A stretch of 64,000 bases of DNA from Hyphomonadaceae bacterium JAD_PAG50586_4 (GTDB taxonomy: Bacteria > Pseudomonadota > Alphaproteobacteria > Caulobacterales > Aquidulcibacteraceae): contig CP096134.1 of assembly GCA_023242925.1 (NCBI GenBank), forward strand, positions 2,003,501 to 2,067,500, given 5' to 3'. Made by a program: the position numbers and the translations under genes. Positions 50,430-59,753 of the stretch are shown one piece after another. Each line of letters opens with the position of its first letter. The stretch's first letter is position 1. The notes below the pieces were generated by a model that saw only the letters and a list, made by a program, of their open reading frames with translations, searched no databases and was not told the origin of the DNA.

Positions 50430-53400
50430 ATGACGCTCTCCGATCTTTCCGTGCGCCGTCCCGTTCTGGCGACGGTGTTCTCGCTGATCATCATCGCCTT
50501 CGGCATGATCGCGTTCACGACGCTGCCGTTGCGCGAATTGCCGGACGTCGATCGCCCGGTCGTGTCCGTCAGCACGTCCTATCCGGGCGCTTCGGCGCAG
50601 GTGGTTGAGAACCAGATCACGCGCGTCATCGAAGACCAATTGTCCGGCATCGATGGCATCGACGTCATCAACGCCATCAGCCGCGATGGGCGGTCAGGGA
50701 TAAGTATCGAATTTACGCTCGACCGCGACATCGAGGATGCAGCCAATGACGTGCGCAACGCGGTCAGTCGCGCGCGCGGGCAACTGCCGGCTGATGTTGA
50801 CGAGCCGGTGATCCGCAAGGCTGACGCCGATGCCGACGCGATCATTTGGTACAGCTTGGAATCGACAACGCTCGATCGGATCGAACTCACTGACTATGCC
50901 GACCGCTACGTGGTGGATCGGCTCGCAGTTCTGAACGGCGTCGCGAACGTGCAAATCGGCGGCGCCTACCGCCGTTCACTTCGGATTTGGTTAGACACGA
51001 GTGCGCTCGCTGCGCGCGGCCTGACTGTGCAAGACGTCGAAACAGCGCTGCGCAGTCAAAACATCGAATTGCCGGCCGGCTATGTGCAAAGCCAGGAGCG
51101 CGATTACCAAGTGCGTGTCGCGCGCGCGTTCCAGACGCCGGAGCAATTCCAGCGGCTGCCCATTAGTCGCTCGGCGACCGACGAGGCGGTGGTGCGCCTG
51201 GGCGATGTCGCCCGCGTCGAGATCGCGCCAGAAGAGACCCGCAGCCTGTTCCGAGGCAATCGTGTCGAGCAAGTCGGTCTCGGCATCGTGCGTCAGTCCC
51301 AATCGAATGCGCTAGATGTCGGGCGCGAAGTCAAAGCAGAAATCGACCGGATCACGCCGACGCTTCCAGAAGGGACGCGGTTTGTTCTTTCCTATGACGC
51401 CACACTCTTTATCGACCGCGCCATTCAGCGTGTCGGCCAGGCTTTGTTGGAATCGACCATCCTGGTCGTCCTGGTGATTTTCCTTTTCTTGGGCTCGTGG
51501 CGCGCGGCCTTCATTCCTGCCGCCGTTATTCCGGTGTGCCTGATTGGGGCGTTTTTGGTGATGTCGATGTTCGGCTTCTCCATCAACTTGCTGACGCTTC
51601 TGGCGCTGGTGCTGGCCATTGGCCTCGTGGTCGACGACTCGATTGTGGTGCTGGAGAATGTGCAACGGCGCGTCGATACGTTGGGCGAGCCGCCTTTGGT
51701 GGCGGCCGAACGCGGCACACGCCAAGTGTTCTTCGCCATCGTCGCCACTTCGGCTGTGCTGGTTGCGGTGTTTGCGCCGTTGCTGTTCGTCGGCGGCTAT
51801 GTCGGCAGCTTGTTCGTCGAGCTTGCGGTGACAATCGCTGGGGTCGTTGTGATCTCGGCGTTCGCCGCGCTCTCATTGTCGCCGATGATGTGCTCGAAAC
51901 TGGTCAAGCCCGTGAAGAGCGAAACGCGGCTGACACGCATCATCGACGGCGCGCTCGACAAACTACGCGCCTCGTACCGCGCCTCATTGGAAGCGGCGCT
52001 GCGGGCCAAGGGGCTCGTCTTCGCTGTGTTTGGCGTGGTCGTGCTGCTGGGCGGCTTCCTTTTCACCCAACTCTCTTCGGAACTCACGCCCGCGGAGGAT
52101 CGCGGCAATCTGATCGTGTTCGCGCAAGCGCCCGAGGGCGCTGGCTTCGAGTACACCAGCCGTGTCATGAGCCAGGTCGAAGACGTACTCATGACTTACG
52201 TTGAATCGGGCGAGGCGCAGCGCGTTCTTGTTGTGGCGCCAGGTTTCGGCGACGCCGGCACCAGTCGTTTCTCCAGTGGGATTGCGCGCGTCTTCCTCGC
52301 CAATTGGGAAGACAGACATCGCACGGGTGCGGAGATCGAGACGGAAATCAACCAACGCCTCGCGCAAATTCCGGGCGCGACAATTCGGGCGCGCATGCAA
52401 AGCCCGTTCAGCGGCGGTGGCGGTGGCGGCGCCGACGGCGCCTCGGTGGTGTTGCTCGGCTCGACCTATGATCAAGTGGCGCCGGTAGCGCAGCGGATCG
52501 TTGACCGTATGCGCGAAAGCCCGAACTTTCAGCGCCCGCGCATGAATTACGAGCCGACTTCGCCGCGCGTGCTGGTGGAGATTGATCGCGAACGTGCGGC
52601 GGCGCTCGGCGTCTCCGTGCAGGCGATCGGCCGGACGCTGGAAGCGACAATGGGGTCGCGTCGTGTGAACACGATCACCGATCGCGGCGAGGAATATTAC
52701 GTCTATCTGCAAGCCGAACGCGACGAGCGTTCGAACATCGCCGATCTCTCCAACAAGTTCGTGCGCTCCGATCGTACCGGCGAGCTCGTGCCGCTCTCAA
52801 CGCTGGTGACGACGCGTACGCAGGGCGACACGGCCGAGCGCCGGCGCATGAATCGCCAAGCAGCGATCACTGTGTCGGCGTCGATCGCCGGCGATTACGC
52901 AATTGGCGACGCGTTGACCGAGGTCGAACAAATCGCGCGTGAGGAAATTGGCGAACAAGCGATCGCCATCGACTACACGGGTGCTGCGCGTCAGTTCAAA
53001 CAATCCACCGGCGCGATCGTGTTTGCGTTCGGCTTTGCACTGTTGATCGTTTTCTTGGTGCTGGCCGCACAGTTCGAAAGTTTCGTCCACCCGCTGGTGA
53101 TCATGCTTTCGGTGCCCTTGGCGCTGACGGGCGGCCTGTTCGGGCTCTTCCTTTTCGACTTTACGCTCAACATTTATAGCCAGATCGGCCTCATTATCCT
53201 CATCGCGCTTGCGGCGAAGAACGGGATTTTGATCGTCGAGTTCGCGAACCAATTGCGTGATGAGGGCAGGTCAATCCGCGACGCCATCGTGGAAGCCTCG
53301 GATCTGCGCGTGCGACCGGTCCTGATGACGTCGGTGGCGACAGTCGTCGGCTCGATTCCGCTGATTATGGGTCACGGCGCGGGCGGCGAAAGCCGGATGA

Positions 53401-53570
53401 CGATCGGCGTCGTCATCTTCTTCGGCCTCACGCTCGCGACCATGCTGACGCTGTTCGTGATCCCGGCCTTCTATGATCTGCTCGCGCGCCACACCAAATC
53501 GCCGGAAGCGACGGCCAAAGAGATCGAAGCGTTCGAGCACGACGAGGCGGTCGCCCGCCCCGCCGAGTAA
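50430..53570 (+). CDS. RND efflux transporter permease
   Basis: 1046 residues, full size for the HAE-type RND family. Twelve TM helices; TM4 contains GLVVDDSIVVLENVQRR with the proton-relay acidic pair, ALAAKNGILIVEFANQL in the second half, and the docking/porter repeats (PDVDRPVVSVSTSYPGASAQ). Proton-driven export of drugs or other amphiphiles. Seven bases after the adaptor gene, so an operon. No regulator is adjacent. Confidence 0.95.
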   Translation: MTLSDLSVRRPVLATVFSLIIIAFGMIAFTTLPLRELPDVDRPVVSVSTSYPGASAQVVENQITRVIEDQLSGIDGIDVINAISRDGRSGISIEFTLDRDIEDAANDVRNAVSRARGQLPADVDEPVIRKADADADAIIWYSLESTTLDRIELTDYADRYVVDRLAVLNGVANVQIGGAYRRSLRIWLDTSALAARGLTVQDVETALRSQNIELPAGYVQSQERDYQVRVARAFQTPEQFQRLPISRSATDEAVVRLGDVARVEIAPEETRSLFRGNRVEQVGLGIVRQSQSNALDVGREVKAEIDRITPTLPEGTRFVLSYDATLFIDRAIQRVGQALLESTILVVLVIFLFLGSWRAAFIPAAVIPVCLIGAFLVMSMFGFSINLLTLLALVLAIGLVVDDSIVVLENVQRRVDTLGEPPLVAAERGTRQVFFAIVATSAVLVAVFAPLLFVGGYVGSLFVELAVTIAGVVVISAFAALSLSPMMCSKLVKPVKSETRLTRIIDGALDKLRASYRASLEAALRAKGLVFAVFGVVVLLGGFLFTQLSSELTPAEDRGNLIVFAQAPEGAGFEYTSRVMSQVEDVLMTYVESGEAQRVLVVAPGFGDAGTSRFSSGIARVFLANWEDRHRTGAEIETEINQRLAQIPGATIRARMQSPFSGGGGGGADGASVVLLGSTYDQVAPVAQRIVDRMRESPNFQRPRMNYEPTSPRVLVEIDRERAAALGVSVQAIGRTLEATMGSRRVNTITDRGEEYYVYLQAERDERSNIADLSNKFVRSDRTGELVPLSTLVTTRTQGDTAERRRMNRQAAITVSASIAGDYAIGDALTEVEQIAREEIGEQAIAIDYTGAARQFKQSTGAIVFAFGFALLIVFLVLAAQFESFVHPLVIMLSVPLALTGGLFGLFLFDFTLNIYSQIGLIILIALAAKNGILIVEFANQLRDEGRSIRDAIVEASDLRVRPVLMTSVATVVGSIPLIMGHGAGGESRMTIGVVIFFGLTLATMLTLFVIPAFYDLLARHTKSPEATAKEIEAFEHDEAVARPAE

Positions 53571-53584
53571 TCAAAGCGCGATAA

Positions 53585-54097
53585 TCAAGGCGCTGGTGCG
53601 CTTTCGACCATGAGATAGGCGATCAGATCGCGGCGTTGGGTTTCGTTGCGCACGCCCGCGAACGCCATGCGATTGCCCGGCAAGAAGGTCTGCGGGTTCG
53701 CCAGCCAATGATCGAGCTGCGCTGCGTCCCAGACGAAATTCGCGTCCTGTACGGGTTGCGAATAATTGAAGCCTTCGAGCGAACCGATCTCACGACCGAA
53801 CACGCCGTGCAGGTTGGGCCCCACGCGGTTCGGCGCATCGGCTTCAATGGTGTGGCAGGAGCGGCATTGCGCGAACACGCGCTGACCGGCCTCGTAGGTC
53901 GCCTCGTTATAGGGCGCGGGCAGGGCGGCGATGGCGGCTTGCAACGCTTCGGTGTCTGGCGCGGGCGCAACGGAGGCGGCGGCAGGCGCGCTCGGTTGCG
54001 CGGAGGGGGCTGGTGGTGTGGAAGCGTTTTGCTCGGCTGCCGGCCCACAGGCGGCGAGCAAAACGACGAGAGCGGTGGAAATCAAAAGCTGACGCAT
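53585..54097 (-). CDS. Cytochrome c lipoprotein, class I
   Basis: 170 residues with a lipobox (ALVVLLAACG), Pro/Ala linker and one haem c site VFAQCRSCHTIE (CxxCH); the axial Met is in PGNRMAFAGV. Resembles cytochrome c2/c556-type carriers anchored to a membrane. Convergent with the RND permease gene. Confidence 0.92.
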   Translation of the reverse strand: MRQLLISTALVVLLAACGPAAEQNASTPPAPSAQPSAPAAASVAPAPDTEALQAAIAALPAPYNEATYEAGQRVFAQCRSCHTIEADAPNRVGPNLHGVFGREIGSLEGFNYSQPVQDANFVWDAAQLDHWLANPQTFLPGNRMAFAGVRNETQRRDLIAYLMVESAPAP

Positions 54098-54240
54098 ACG
54101 AGATGACCCTTTTCCTCACGCGGCCGGGAATGTCCGTCGCGCTGGAGAATTGGGCAATTGCAAAGCCGCGCGGCGTAGCGCCGCGCAGATCGCAGGAACG
54201 GGCTTCCGTTGCTGCGCTGTCGCTGGCAAAAGGCGCCCGC

Positions 54241-54313
54241 GCCGCCTTAGCTCAGCTGGTAGAGCACCTGATTTGTAATCAGGGGGTCACAGGTTCGAGT
54301 CCTGTAGGCGGCA
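54241..54313 (+). tRNA. tRNA-Thr (anticodon TGT)
   Basis: Complete cloverleaf: acceptor GCCGCCT/AGGCGGC, D-arm TAGCTCAGCTGGTAGAG, anticodon arm CCTGATTTGTAATCAGG, T-arm ACAGGTTCGAGTCCTGT. Only CC of the CCA end is encoded. Confidence 0.97.
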
Positions 54314-54456
54314 CCGGCCTCCCCAAAAATTCGAAAATCGACCAGGCAAACTCCCCTTTGCGGCTTGTGTCGGATATGGTTAAGGCCGGGTGCGGGGCTC
54401 GCGCCTCAGGGACATCCGCGCTGGACGCGGCGAACACAGAAAAGTGGGGAAATAAC

Positions 54457-55908
54457 ATGAGCTTCTGGGATTCTGTGTTCCGCGCGATTTTTGGCTCACG
54501 TGGCTCGTCGCCGCCACCGCCTCCGCCGCCTGCGCGTCCGCCGGCGACGCCGCCGCGTCCCCCGGCAACGCCGCCCGCGCCGCCGCCGGTGGCTCCGCCC
54601 GCATCTCCGCCTGCCGCGCCACCGCCTCCGCCGCCGATGGCCCCATTGCCGCCGCCGGTTGCGCCGCTGCCGCCGACGCCACCCGCGCCACCGCCCCCGC
54701 CGGTCAACACCGCGCCGCCGCCAGCGCTCGATCCGTCCGTCGGCTTCTCGCTCGACGCGCTACGCGCGACCAACGCTGCGCGTCTCTCCGACGCGGAGAT
54801 CGCAGCGTCCGCACAGCGCTTGGGCATCGAAGTGAACGTGCTGAAGGCTGTGATCAAAGTCGAAAGCGCAGGACCGGGCTTTGCTGACAACAAGCCGTTG
54901 CTTTCGTTCGAGCCGTTCTGGTTTAGCCAAGCGACGGCTGGTCGCTTCGATGCGTCGAACCCTGGCGTCTCGCAGGCGTCAAACCGCGCCTATCTGGGCG
55001 GCGCGCAAGCATCGCGCTGGACGAAGTTGAACGAAGCATTCGGCCTCGATCCCGAAGCCGCACTCGGCGCCGCCAGCTGGGGCGCGTTCCAATTGCCTGG
55101 CCGCTATTACGCCGACGCGGGCTATTCCGACGTGTTCGCGTTCGTGCGTGATATGGCGCAATCGGAAGCGCGCCAGCTCGCCGCTTTCGAAGCGTACATT
55201 TCGCGCAAGGGTCTCGCAGACGAACTCCAGCGCCGCGATTGGGATACGTTCGCGCGCGCCTATGAAGGTGAGAACGGGGCGGGCCAATACTCGTCGGCGC
55301 TTTCGCGCGCGTACGCTACGCTTGCGCCGCCGGCCACCAGCGATGGATACATCGATAGCTTGGTGGCGGGAACGCGCGATGGCCTGACGCGTGCGAATTT
55401 CGAAGAAGTCGCCGCGCTTCTTGGCTGTGAAGTCGAAGCGATTCAGGCGGTCGTGCAGGTCGAAAGCGGCTCCGCTGGGGCGTTTGCGGCCAACGGCAAG
55501 CCGGTGATCTTGTACGAACCGCACATCTTCTCGCGCCGCACCAATCGTCAGTATGACGCAAGCCACCCGACGATCTCGTATCGCTCCTGGGACGCGACCA
55601 AATATCCGCGCACGCAGGATGGCCGTTGGGCCCAATTGCGCGAGGCGTATGCGCTCAATCCGCAAGAAGCGATTGCGTCAGCGAGCTATGGTCTGTTCCA
55701 AATCATGGGCTTCAATCACGCCGCTTGCGGCTTCCCGATCCGAAATCGTTCGTCACCGACATGTGCCGCAGCCAAGCGCAGCAGCTCAAAGCGTTCGCGA
55801 ATTTCGTGCGCGCCAACAATCTTGCGGACGAACTCGTGCGCAAGGATTGGGAAGGCTTCGCCGCCGGCTACAACGGCACGGGCCAAGTCGAGCGGTACGG
55901 GCGTTTGA
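54457..55908 (+). CDS. Double N-acetylmuramidase with Pro-rich linker, main part
   Basis: ATG 54457 preceded by GTGGGGA. MSFWDSVFRAIFG, then about 75 residues of Pro/Ala repeats, then two muramidase domains. Domain 1: NVLKAVIKVESAGPGFADNK, LLSFEPFWFSQATAGRFDAS, AASWGAFQLPG. Domain 2: AIQAVVQVESGSAGAFAANG, VILYEPHIFSRRTNRQYDAS, SASYGLFQIMGFN. The frame breaks in the CCC run at 55734-55736 and continues at 55626-55946; corrected length 496 residues. No signal peptide; export route unknown. It shares its N-terminal motif with the next gene. Confidence 0.85.
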   Translation: MSFWDSVFRAIFGSRGSSPPPPPPPARPPATPPRPPATPPAPPPVAPPASPPAAPPPPPPMAPLPPPVAPLPPTPPAPPPPPVNTAPPPALDPSVGFSLDALRATNAARLSDAEIAASAQRLGIEVNVLKAVIKVESAGPGFADNKPLLSFEPFWFSQATAGRFDASNPGVSQASNRAYLGGAQASRWTKLNEAFGLDPEAALGAASWGAFQLPGRYYADAGYSDVFAFVRDMAQSEARQLAAFEAYISRKGLADELQRRDWDTFARAYEGENGAGQYSSALSRAYATLAPPATSDGYIDSLVAGTRDGLTRANFEEVAALLGCEVEAIQAVVQVESGSAGAFAANGKPVILYEPHIFSRRTNRQYDASHPTISYRSWDATKYPRTQDGRWAQLREAYALNPQEAIASASYGLFQIMGFNHAACGFPIRNRSSPTCAAAKRSSSKRSRISCAPTILRTNSCARIGKASPPATTARAKSSGTGV

Positions 55909-55946
55909 TGCGCGAAGCGTATGAGCGCTTGAAGGCGACGTCGTAA
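55626..55946 (+). CDS. Double N-acetylmuramidase, C-terminal end
   Basis: Meaningful from about 55737: DPKSFVTDMCRSQAQQLKAF, ANFVRANNLADELVRKDWEG, FAAGYNGTGQVERYGRLMRE. Completes domain 2 of the protein starting at 54457. A second muramidase gene begins 20 bases later. Confidence 0.75.
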   Translation: MGPIARGVCAQSARSDCVSELWSVPNHGLQSRRLRLPDPKSFVTDMCRSQAQQLKAFANFVRANNLADELVRKDWEGFAAGYNGTGQVERYGRLMREAYERLKATS

Positions 55947-55965
55947 GCGAGGGCAGGGGCCGGCG

Positions 55966-56775
55966 ATGAATATCTTTGAAGCGCTGTTTCGCTTGATCTT
56001 CGGTCGCCGCGGCGGCGGCGCGAAAGATACATCGCCGCCGCCTCCGCCGCCGCGTCCACCGGCGACACCGCCTGCGCCGCCGCCGGTCACGCCGCCACCG
56101 CCTCCGCCGGTTGCGCCACCACCTGCGCCACCGCCGCCGCCCGCGCCACCGCCGCCCGCGGAGAGTTATCTTGAGACCCTGCGCGTGCGGGACGCCTCGC
56201 CGTTACGGCGTGTGGATTTTGAGGCTGTTGCGGGTCGCCTTGGCTGCGAATGGGAAGCCGTGGCCGCCGTTGCCGAAGTGGAATCAGGACCACTCGGCGG
56301 CTTTGGTGCGGATGGCCGCCCGGTGATCTTGTTTGAGCGCCACCTCTTCTCGCGCAAAACCAGCTCGCGCTTCGACGCCTCGCACCCGACGGTCTCCAAC
56401 CGAACGCCCGGGGGATATCCGCGCACGCAAGCTGAACGCTGGGCGCAGCTGACGCAGGCTTACGCGCTCGACGCCGAGGCGGCGCTGGCGAGCGCGAGCT
56501 ATGGTCGCTTTCAAGTGCTCGGTCAGAACTATCCCAACCTCTCGATGCCGAACGCACACGAATACGTTTCGAAACTGGCGCGGTCGGAGCGCGATCAGCT
56601 GGAAGCGTTCGAAGGCTTCATTCGGGCCAACAGCTTGGCCGATGAGCTGCAGCGCAAGGACTGGACGGGCTTCGCCAGTCGCTACAATGGGCCGGGCTAC
56701 GCGGCCAACCAATACGACACCAAGATGGCGCAGGCCTACGCGCGCATCAAAGCCAACCCGGCCGCGATCGCCTAA
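55966..56775 (+). CDS. Single-domain N-acetylmuramidase with Pro-rich linker
   Basis: 269 residues: MNIFEALFRLIFGRRGGG parallels the start of the upstream gene, then a linker of about 40 Pro/Ala residues and one intact muramidase domain (AVAAVAEVESGPLGGFGADG, VILFERHLFSRKTSSRFDAS, ASASYGRFQVLGQNYPN, SRYNGPGYAANQYDTKMAQA). Closest visible relative of domain 3 of the propeller-muramidase protein. Undisturbed frame. Confidence 0.9.
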   Translation: MNIFEALFRLIFGRRGGGAKDTSPPPPPPRPPATPPAPPPVTPPPPPPVAPPPAPPPPPAPPPPAESYLETLRVRDASPLRRVDFEAVAGRLGCEWEAVAAVAEVESGPLGGFGADGRPVILFERHLFSRKTSSRFDASHPTVSNRTPGGYPRTQAERWAQLTQAYALDAEAALASASYGRFQVLGQNYPNLSMPNAHEYVSKLARSERDQLEAFEGFIRANSLADELQRKDWTGFASRYNGPGYAANQYDTKMAQAYARIKANPAAIA

Positions 56776-56780
56776 GCGGC

Positions 56781-56877
56781 GGACCGCCGGCTTCTAGCCG
56801 CCATCCTGCCGCGTGATCTGAACGAGCCGGCTGGAAGCGGGCGGTCCGATATTGCGTAGGGGGCGTCGAACGCCCTA
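56781..56877. terminator. Two inverted repeats before metG
   Basis: GGACCGCCGGCTTC (56781-56794) pairs with GAAGCGGGCGGTCC (56834-56847) with one mismatch. A second stem (GTAGGG-GGCGT / ACGCCCTAC) lies at about 56855-56877, just upstream of the metG start. The first suits a terminator for the muramidase genes without a T-run; the second could affect metG translation. Confidence 0.4.
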
Positions 56878-56889
56878 CATGCGAGCATC

Positions 56890-58602
56890 ATGGCTCGCTT
56901 TCTCATCACGTCCGCGCTTCCTTACATCAACGGCATCAAGCACTTGGGCAATCTCGCCGGCTCGATGCTGCCGGCCGACATTCATGCGCGTTTTCGTCGC
57001 CTGCAGGGCCACGAGGTCTTGTTCATTTGCGCCACGGACGAACACGGCACGCCGGCTGAACTCGCCGCGGCCGAAGCCGGCCAGGACGTGCGCACCTATT
57101 GCGACGTGCAATACGAAGTGCAGAAGGCCGCGTGCGAGGGTTTTCGGCTCTCGTTCGATCATTTTGGCCGTTCGTCCAATCCGCCGAACCATCAGCTGAC
57201 GCAGCATTTCGCTGAGGTGTTGGAGAAGAACGGCCTGATCGAAGAGCGCGTCACCAAGCAAATCTATTCTATCGACGACAAGCGCTTCCTGCCGGATCGC
57301 TATGTCGAAGGCACCTGCCCCAATTGCGGTTTCGAGCGCGCGCGCGGCGATCAATGCGACAATTGCGGCACGCTGCTTGATCCGACCGAACTCAAGAATC
57401 CGCGCTCAAAAATTTCGGGTTCCGCTAATCTCGAAGCGCGCGACACGGCGCACCTCTTCTTGAAGCAGCCGCTGATGCAAGATCGCGTGCGCGCATGGGT
57501 CGATCAATCGAACGATTGGCCATCTTTGGCGCGCTCGATTGCCTACAAATGGCTCGATGAAGGCCTGATCGACCGCTCGATCACGCGCGACCTCGCGTGG
57601 GGCATCAAAGTGATGAAGGACGGCAAAATCCGTCCGGGCTTTGACAATAAGGTTTTCTACGTCTGGTTTGATGCGCCGATCGAATATATGGGCGCGAGCG
57701 TTGAGTGGTCGCAAGCGAATGCCGGCGCTGATTGGGAGCGCTGGTGGCGCACCGACAAAGGCGCGCACGACGTCACCTATGTCGAATTCATGGGAAAGGA
57801 TAACGTCGCCTTCCACACCGTAAGTTTCCCGGTGACGATCATGGGTTCAGGGGAACCGTGGAAGCTGGTGGATCGCCTGAAGGCGTTCAATTGGGTCACG
57901 TGGTACGGCGGCAAATTCTCGACCAGCGAGAAGCGCGGCATCTTCATGGACCAAGCGCTTGATCTGCTGCCGAGCGATTATTGGCGTTGGTATTTGATGG
58001 CGAACGCGCCCGAGAGCGCGGACGCGGCGTTCACGCTCGAGCAATTCCAACAAACCATCAACGCCGACCTCGCCAACGTGTTCGGCAATTTCGTGAACCG
58101 CATCACGCGCTTTGCGGCGTCGAAGTTCGATTCCAAAGTGCCGGACGGCGGCGCATGGGGAGACCACGAGGAAAAGCTCGCCAACGAATTCGCCGAACGC
58201 TTGGCATCGCTCACGCAATTCCACGACCAGATGGAATTCCGCAAAGCCGCGGCCGAACTCCGCGCCATCTGGGTCGCGGGCAACGAATATCTCCAAGTTG
58301 CCGCGCCCTGGACGGCGTTCAAAACTGATCCGGAAAAAGCGGCCGTCGGCGTGCGCACCGGCCTCAACGCTTGCGCGCTGTTCGCCATTCTCGCGCAGCC
58401 CTTCATCCCTGACGCGGCCAAGATTGTGCTCGACGCGATCGGCGTGCCTGAGAAAAACCGCATGTGGCCAACGCCGGATGATCGCAGCGTGTGGGACGCG
58501 CTGCCGCGTGGCCTCCAATTCACGCCGCCGGATGTTCTCTTCAAGAAAATCGAAGACGAGCAGGTCGCGGAATGGACCGAGCGTTTCGGGGGCGGTGCTT
58601 GA
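56890..58602 (+). CDS. metG: Methionyl-tRNA synthetase
   Basis: 570 residues. Class I signature [17 protein letters not shown] (HIGH-like HLGN), zinc site CPNCG...[22 protein letters not shown], and the KMSKS-equivalent [13 protein letters not shown]. Charges tRNA-Met. No C-terminal tRNA-binding extension. Its stop overlaps a possible TTG start of the next gene. Confidence 0.96.
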   Translation: MARFLITSALPYINGIKHLGNLAGSMLPADIHARFRRLQGHEVLFICATDEHGTPAELAAAEAGQDVRTYCDVQYEVQKAACEGFRLSFDHFGRSSNPPNHQLTQHFAEVLEKNGLIEERVTKQIYSIDDKRFLPDRYVEGTCPNCGFERARGDQCDNCGTLLDPTELKNPRSKISGSANLEARDTAHLFLKQPLMQDRVRAWVDQSNDWPSLARSIAYKWLDEGLIDRSITRDLAWGIKVMKDGKIRPGFDNKVFYVWFDAPIEYMGASVEWSQANAGADWERWWRTDKGAHDVTYVEFMGKDNVAFHTVSFPVTIMGSGEPWKLVDRLKAFNWVTWYGGKFSTSEKRGIFMDQALDLLPSDYWRWYLMANAPESADAAFTLEQFQQTINADLANVFGNFVNRITRFAASKFDSKVPDGGAWGDHEEKLANEFAERLASLTQFHDQMEFRKAAAELRAIWVAGNEYLQVAAPWTAFKTDPEKAAVGVRTGLNACALFAILAQPFIPDAAKIVLDAIGVPEKNRMWPTPDDRSVWDALPRGLQFTPPDVLFKKIEDEQVAEWTERFGGGA

Positions 58603-58607
58603 GCGCT

Positions 58608-59339
58608 GTGGCGTCCAACCTGATCGCTAACGACTTGCTGGACGAGCGGATGCTCGCGCGGGCGCGCGATGTGCTGGCGAAGACTGGGCGGCTGCATTTG
58701 CCCGGCGTGCTCCAGCCCTTGGCGGCGCAAGCGCTGTTGCAGGAAAGCGAGATGCTGGATTGGCGGCTCGTGTTTCAGGGCAAACAGGGCGGCTATGATC
58801 TAAAGAGCGCGGATGTCGCTGCGCTCGACGTCAGTAAGCGTCACCAATTACTGGACCTGATCCATGCGCAGGCAACCGATGAGTTTCAGTATCTCTTCGA
58901 CTCTTTCCGCGTCAGCGATGAGGTCGATTCCGGCCGCTATGTGAACGGTCAGATGGCCGATTTGTACCGCTGGCTCAATTCCGAGGCCGGCCTCCAATTT
59001 CTTCGGAAACTCACAGGCGATGAACGCTGCGCCTATGTGGACGCCCAGGCGACGCGCTATCGGCCCGGCCACTTCCTCACGCAGCACGATGATCACGCCG
59101 AGGGCAAAGATCGCCTATTCGCCTACGTGCTCAACCTGACGCCGCAATGGATAGCCGATTGGGGCGGCCTGCTCATGTTCCTGACCGACGACGGACACGT
59201 CGCCGAGGCTTACACACCGCGCTGGAACGCCTTGAATATTCTCAAAGTCCCCCAGCCGCACGCGGTCAGCGTGGTGGCGCCTTCGCGCGCGGCGCGCGGC
59301 ACTCGATTACAGGTTGGATCTCGATCCCGCCGGCCCTAG
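58608..59339 (+). CDS. 2OG-Fe(II) oxygenase, prolyl hydroxylase-like
   Basis: GTG 58608 (TTG 58599 possible) right after metG. It has QATRYRPGHFLTQHDDHAEG with the HxD iron ligands and GKDRLFAYVLNLTPQWIADW, GGLLMFLTDDGHVAEAYTPR, then PQPHAVSVVAP with the distal His. Resembles Ofd1/Tpa1-type ribosomal or translation-factor hydroxylases, fitting its place beside metG. One base is missing at about 59281: the usual end FARGARHSITGW is out of frame, so the last ~20 residues as read here are wrong. Confidence 0.85.
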   Translation: MASNLIANDLLDERMLARARDVLAKTGRLHLPGVLQPLAAQALLQESEMLDWRLVFQGKQGGYDLKSADVAALDVSKRHQLLDLIHAQATDEFQYLFDSFRVSDEVDSGRYVNGQMADLYRWLNSEAGLQFLRKLTGDERCAYVDAQATRYRPGHFLTQHDDHAEGKDRLFAYVLNLTPQWIADWGGLLMFLTDDGHVAEAYTPRWNALNILKVPQPHAVSVVAPSRAARGTRLQVGSRSRRP

Positions 59340-59417
59340 CCGCGTCTGGACGACCCGGGCTTTCCCTTTTACCAATTAAGGATCGGCCGATGGGGATGGC
59401 CGGGCAGGGGGCGTCGC

Positions 59418-59753
59418 ATGGAGCTCGTGGATCAGGCCGTCGCGTATCTGCGCGAGGGGTTCGCCAACATCAACAACCCGAAGGGGCTGCTCATCGCGCT
59501 TGCCGCGACGCTGTTCCTCGGCTCCTGGAAGCAATGGTTTCCGATTTCGCTTGTGGCTGTGATCGTGCACATCGCCATCGAACAGCTGGCGCCGGTGCTC
59601 GCGGGTGAGGGCGGCGCGGTGGTGCTGCCCGACCTGATGAGCGAAGATTTTTGGACGCGCGCGCTTGTGCTGTTGCTCGGCTATCTCGTGATCATCGGCA
59701 TCTTCTTCTTCGTGAAGCGCTTGATCTTCCGGGGCGGTGGCGGCGCGCACTAA
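59418..59753 (+). CDS. Small membrane protein
   Basis: 111 residues, three hydrophobic stretches (GLLIALAATLFLGSWKQWF, ISLVAVIVHIAIEQLAPVLA, ALVLLLGYLVIIGIFFFVKR). No family recognised. Its stop overlaps the end of the convergent rlmB-like gene by four bases. Confidence 0.75.
   Translation: MELVDQAVAYLREGFANINNPKGLLIALAATLFLGSWKQWFPISLVAVIVHIAIEQLAPVLAGEGGAVVLPDLMSEDFWTRALVLLLGYLVIIGIFFFVKRLIFRGGGGAH

Noticed and set aside
50322..53540. Several open frames of 90-260 codons on the minus strand opposite the RND genes
   Set aside because: They are typical antisense shadows of GC-rich coding sequence; they have no ribosome sites and no family resemblance, while the plus-strand proteins are unmistakable.
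53573..53604. AAAGCGC / GCGCTTT stem between the RND permease and cytochrome c genes as a terminator
   Set aside because: The loop is 18 bases long and the stem lies partly inside the cytochrome coding end; not convincing.
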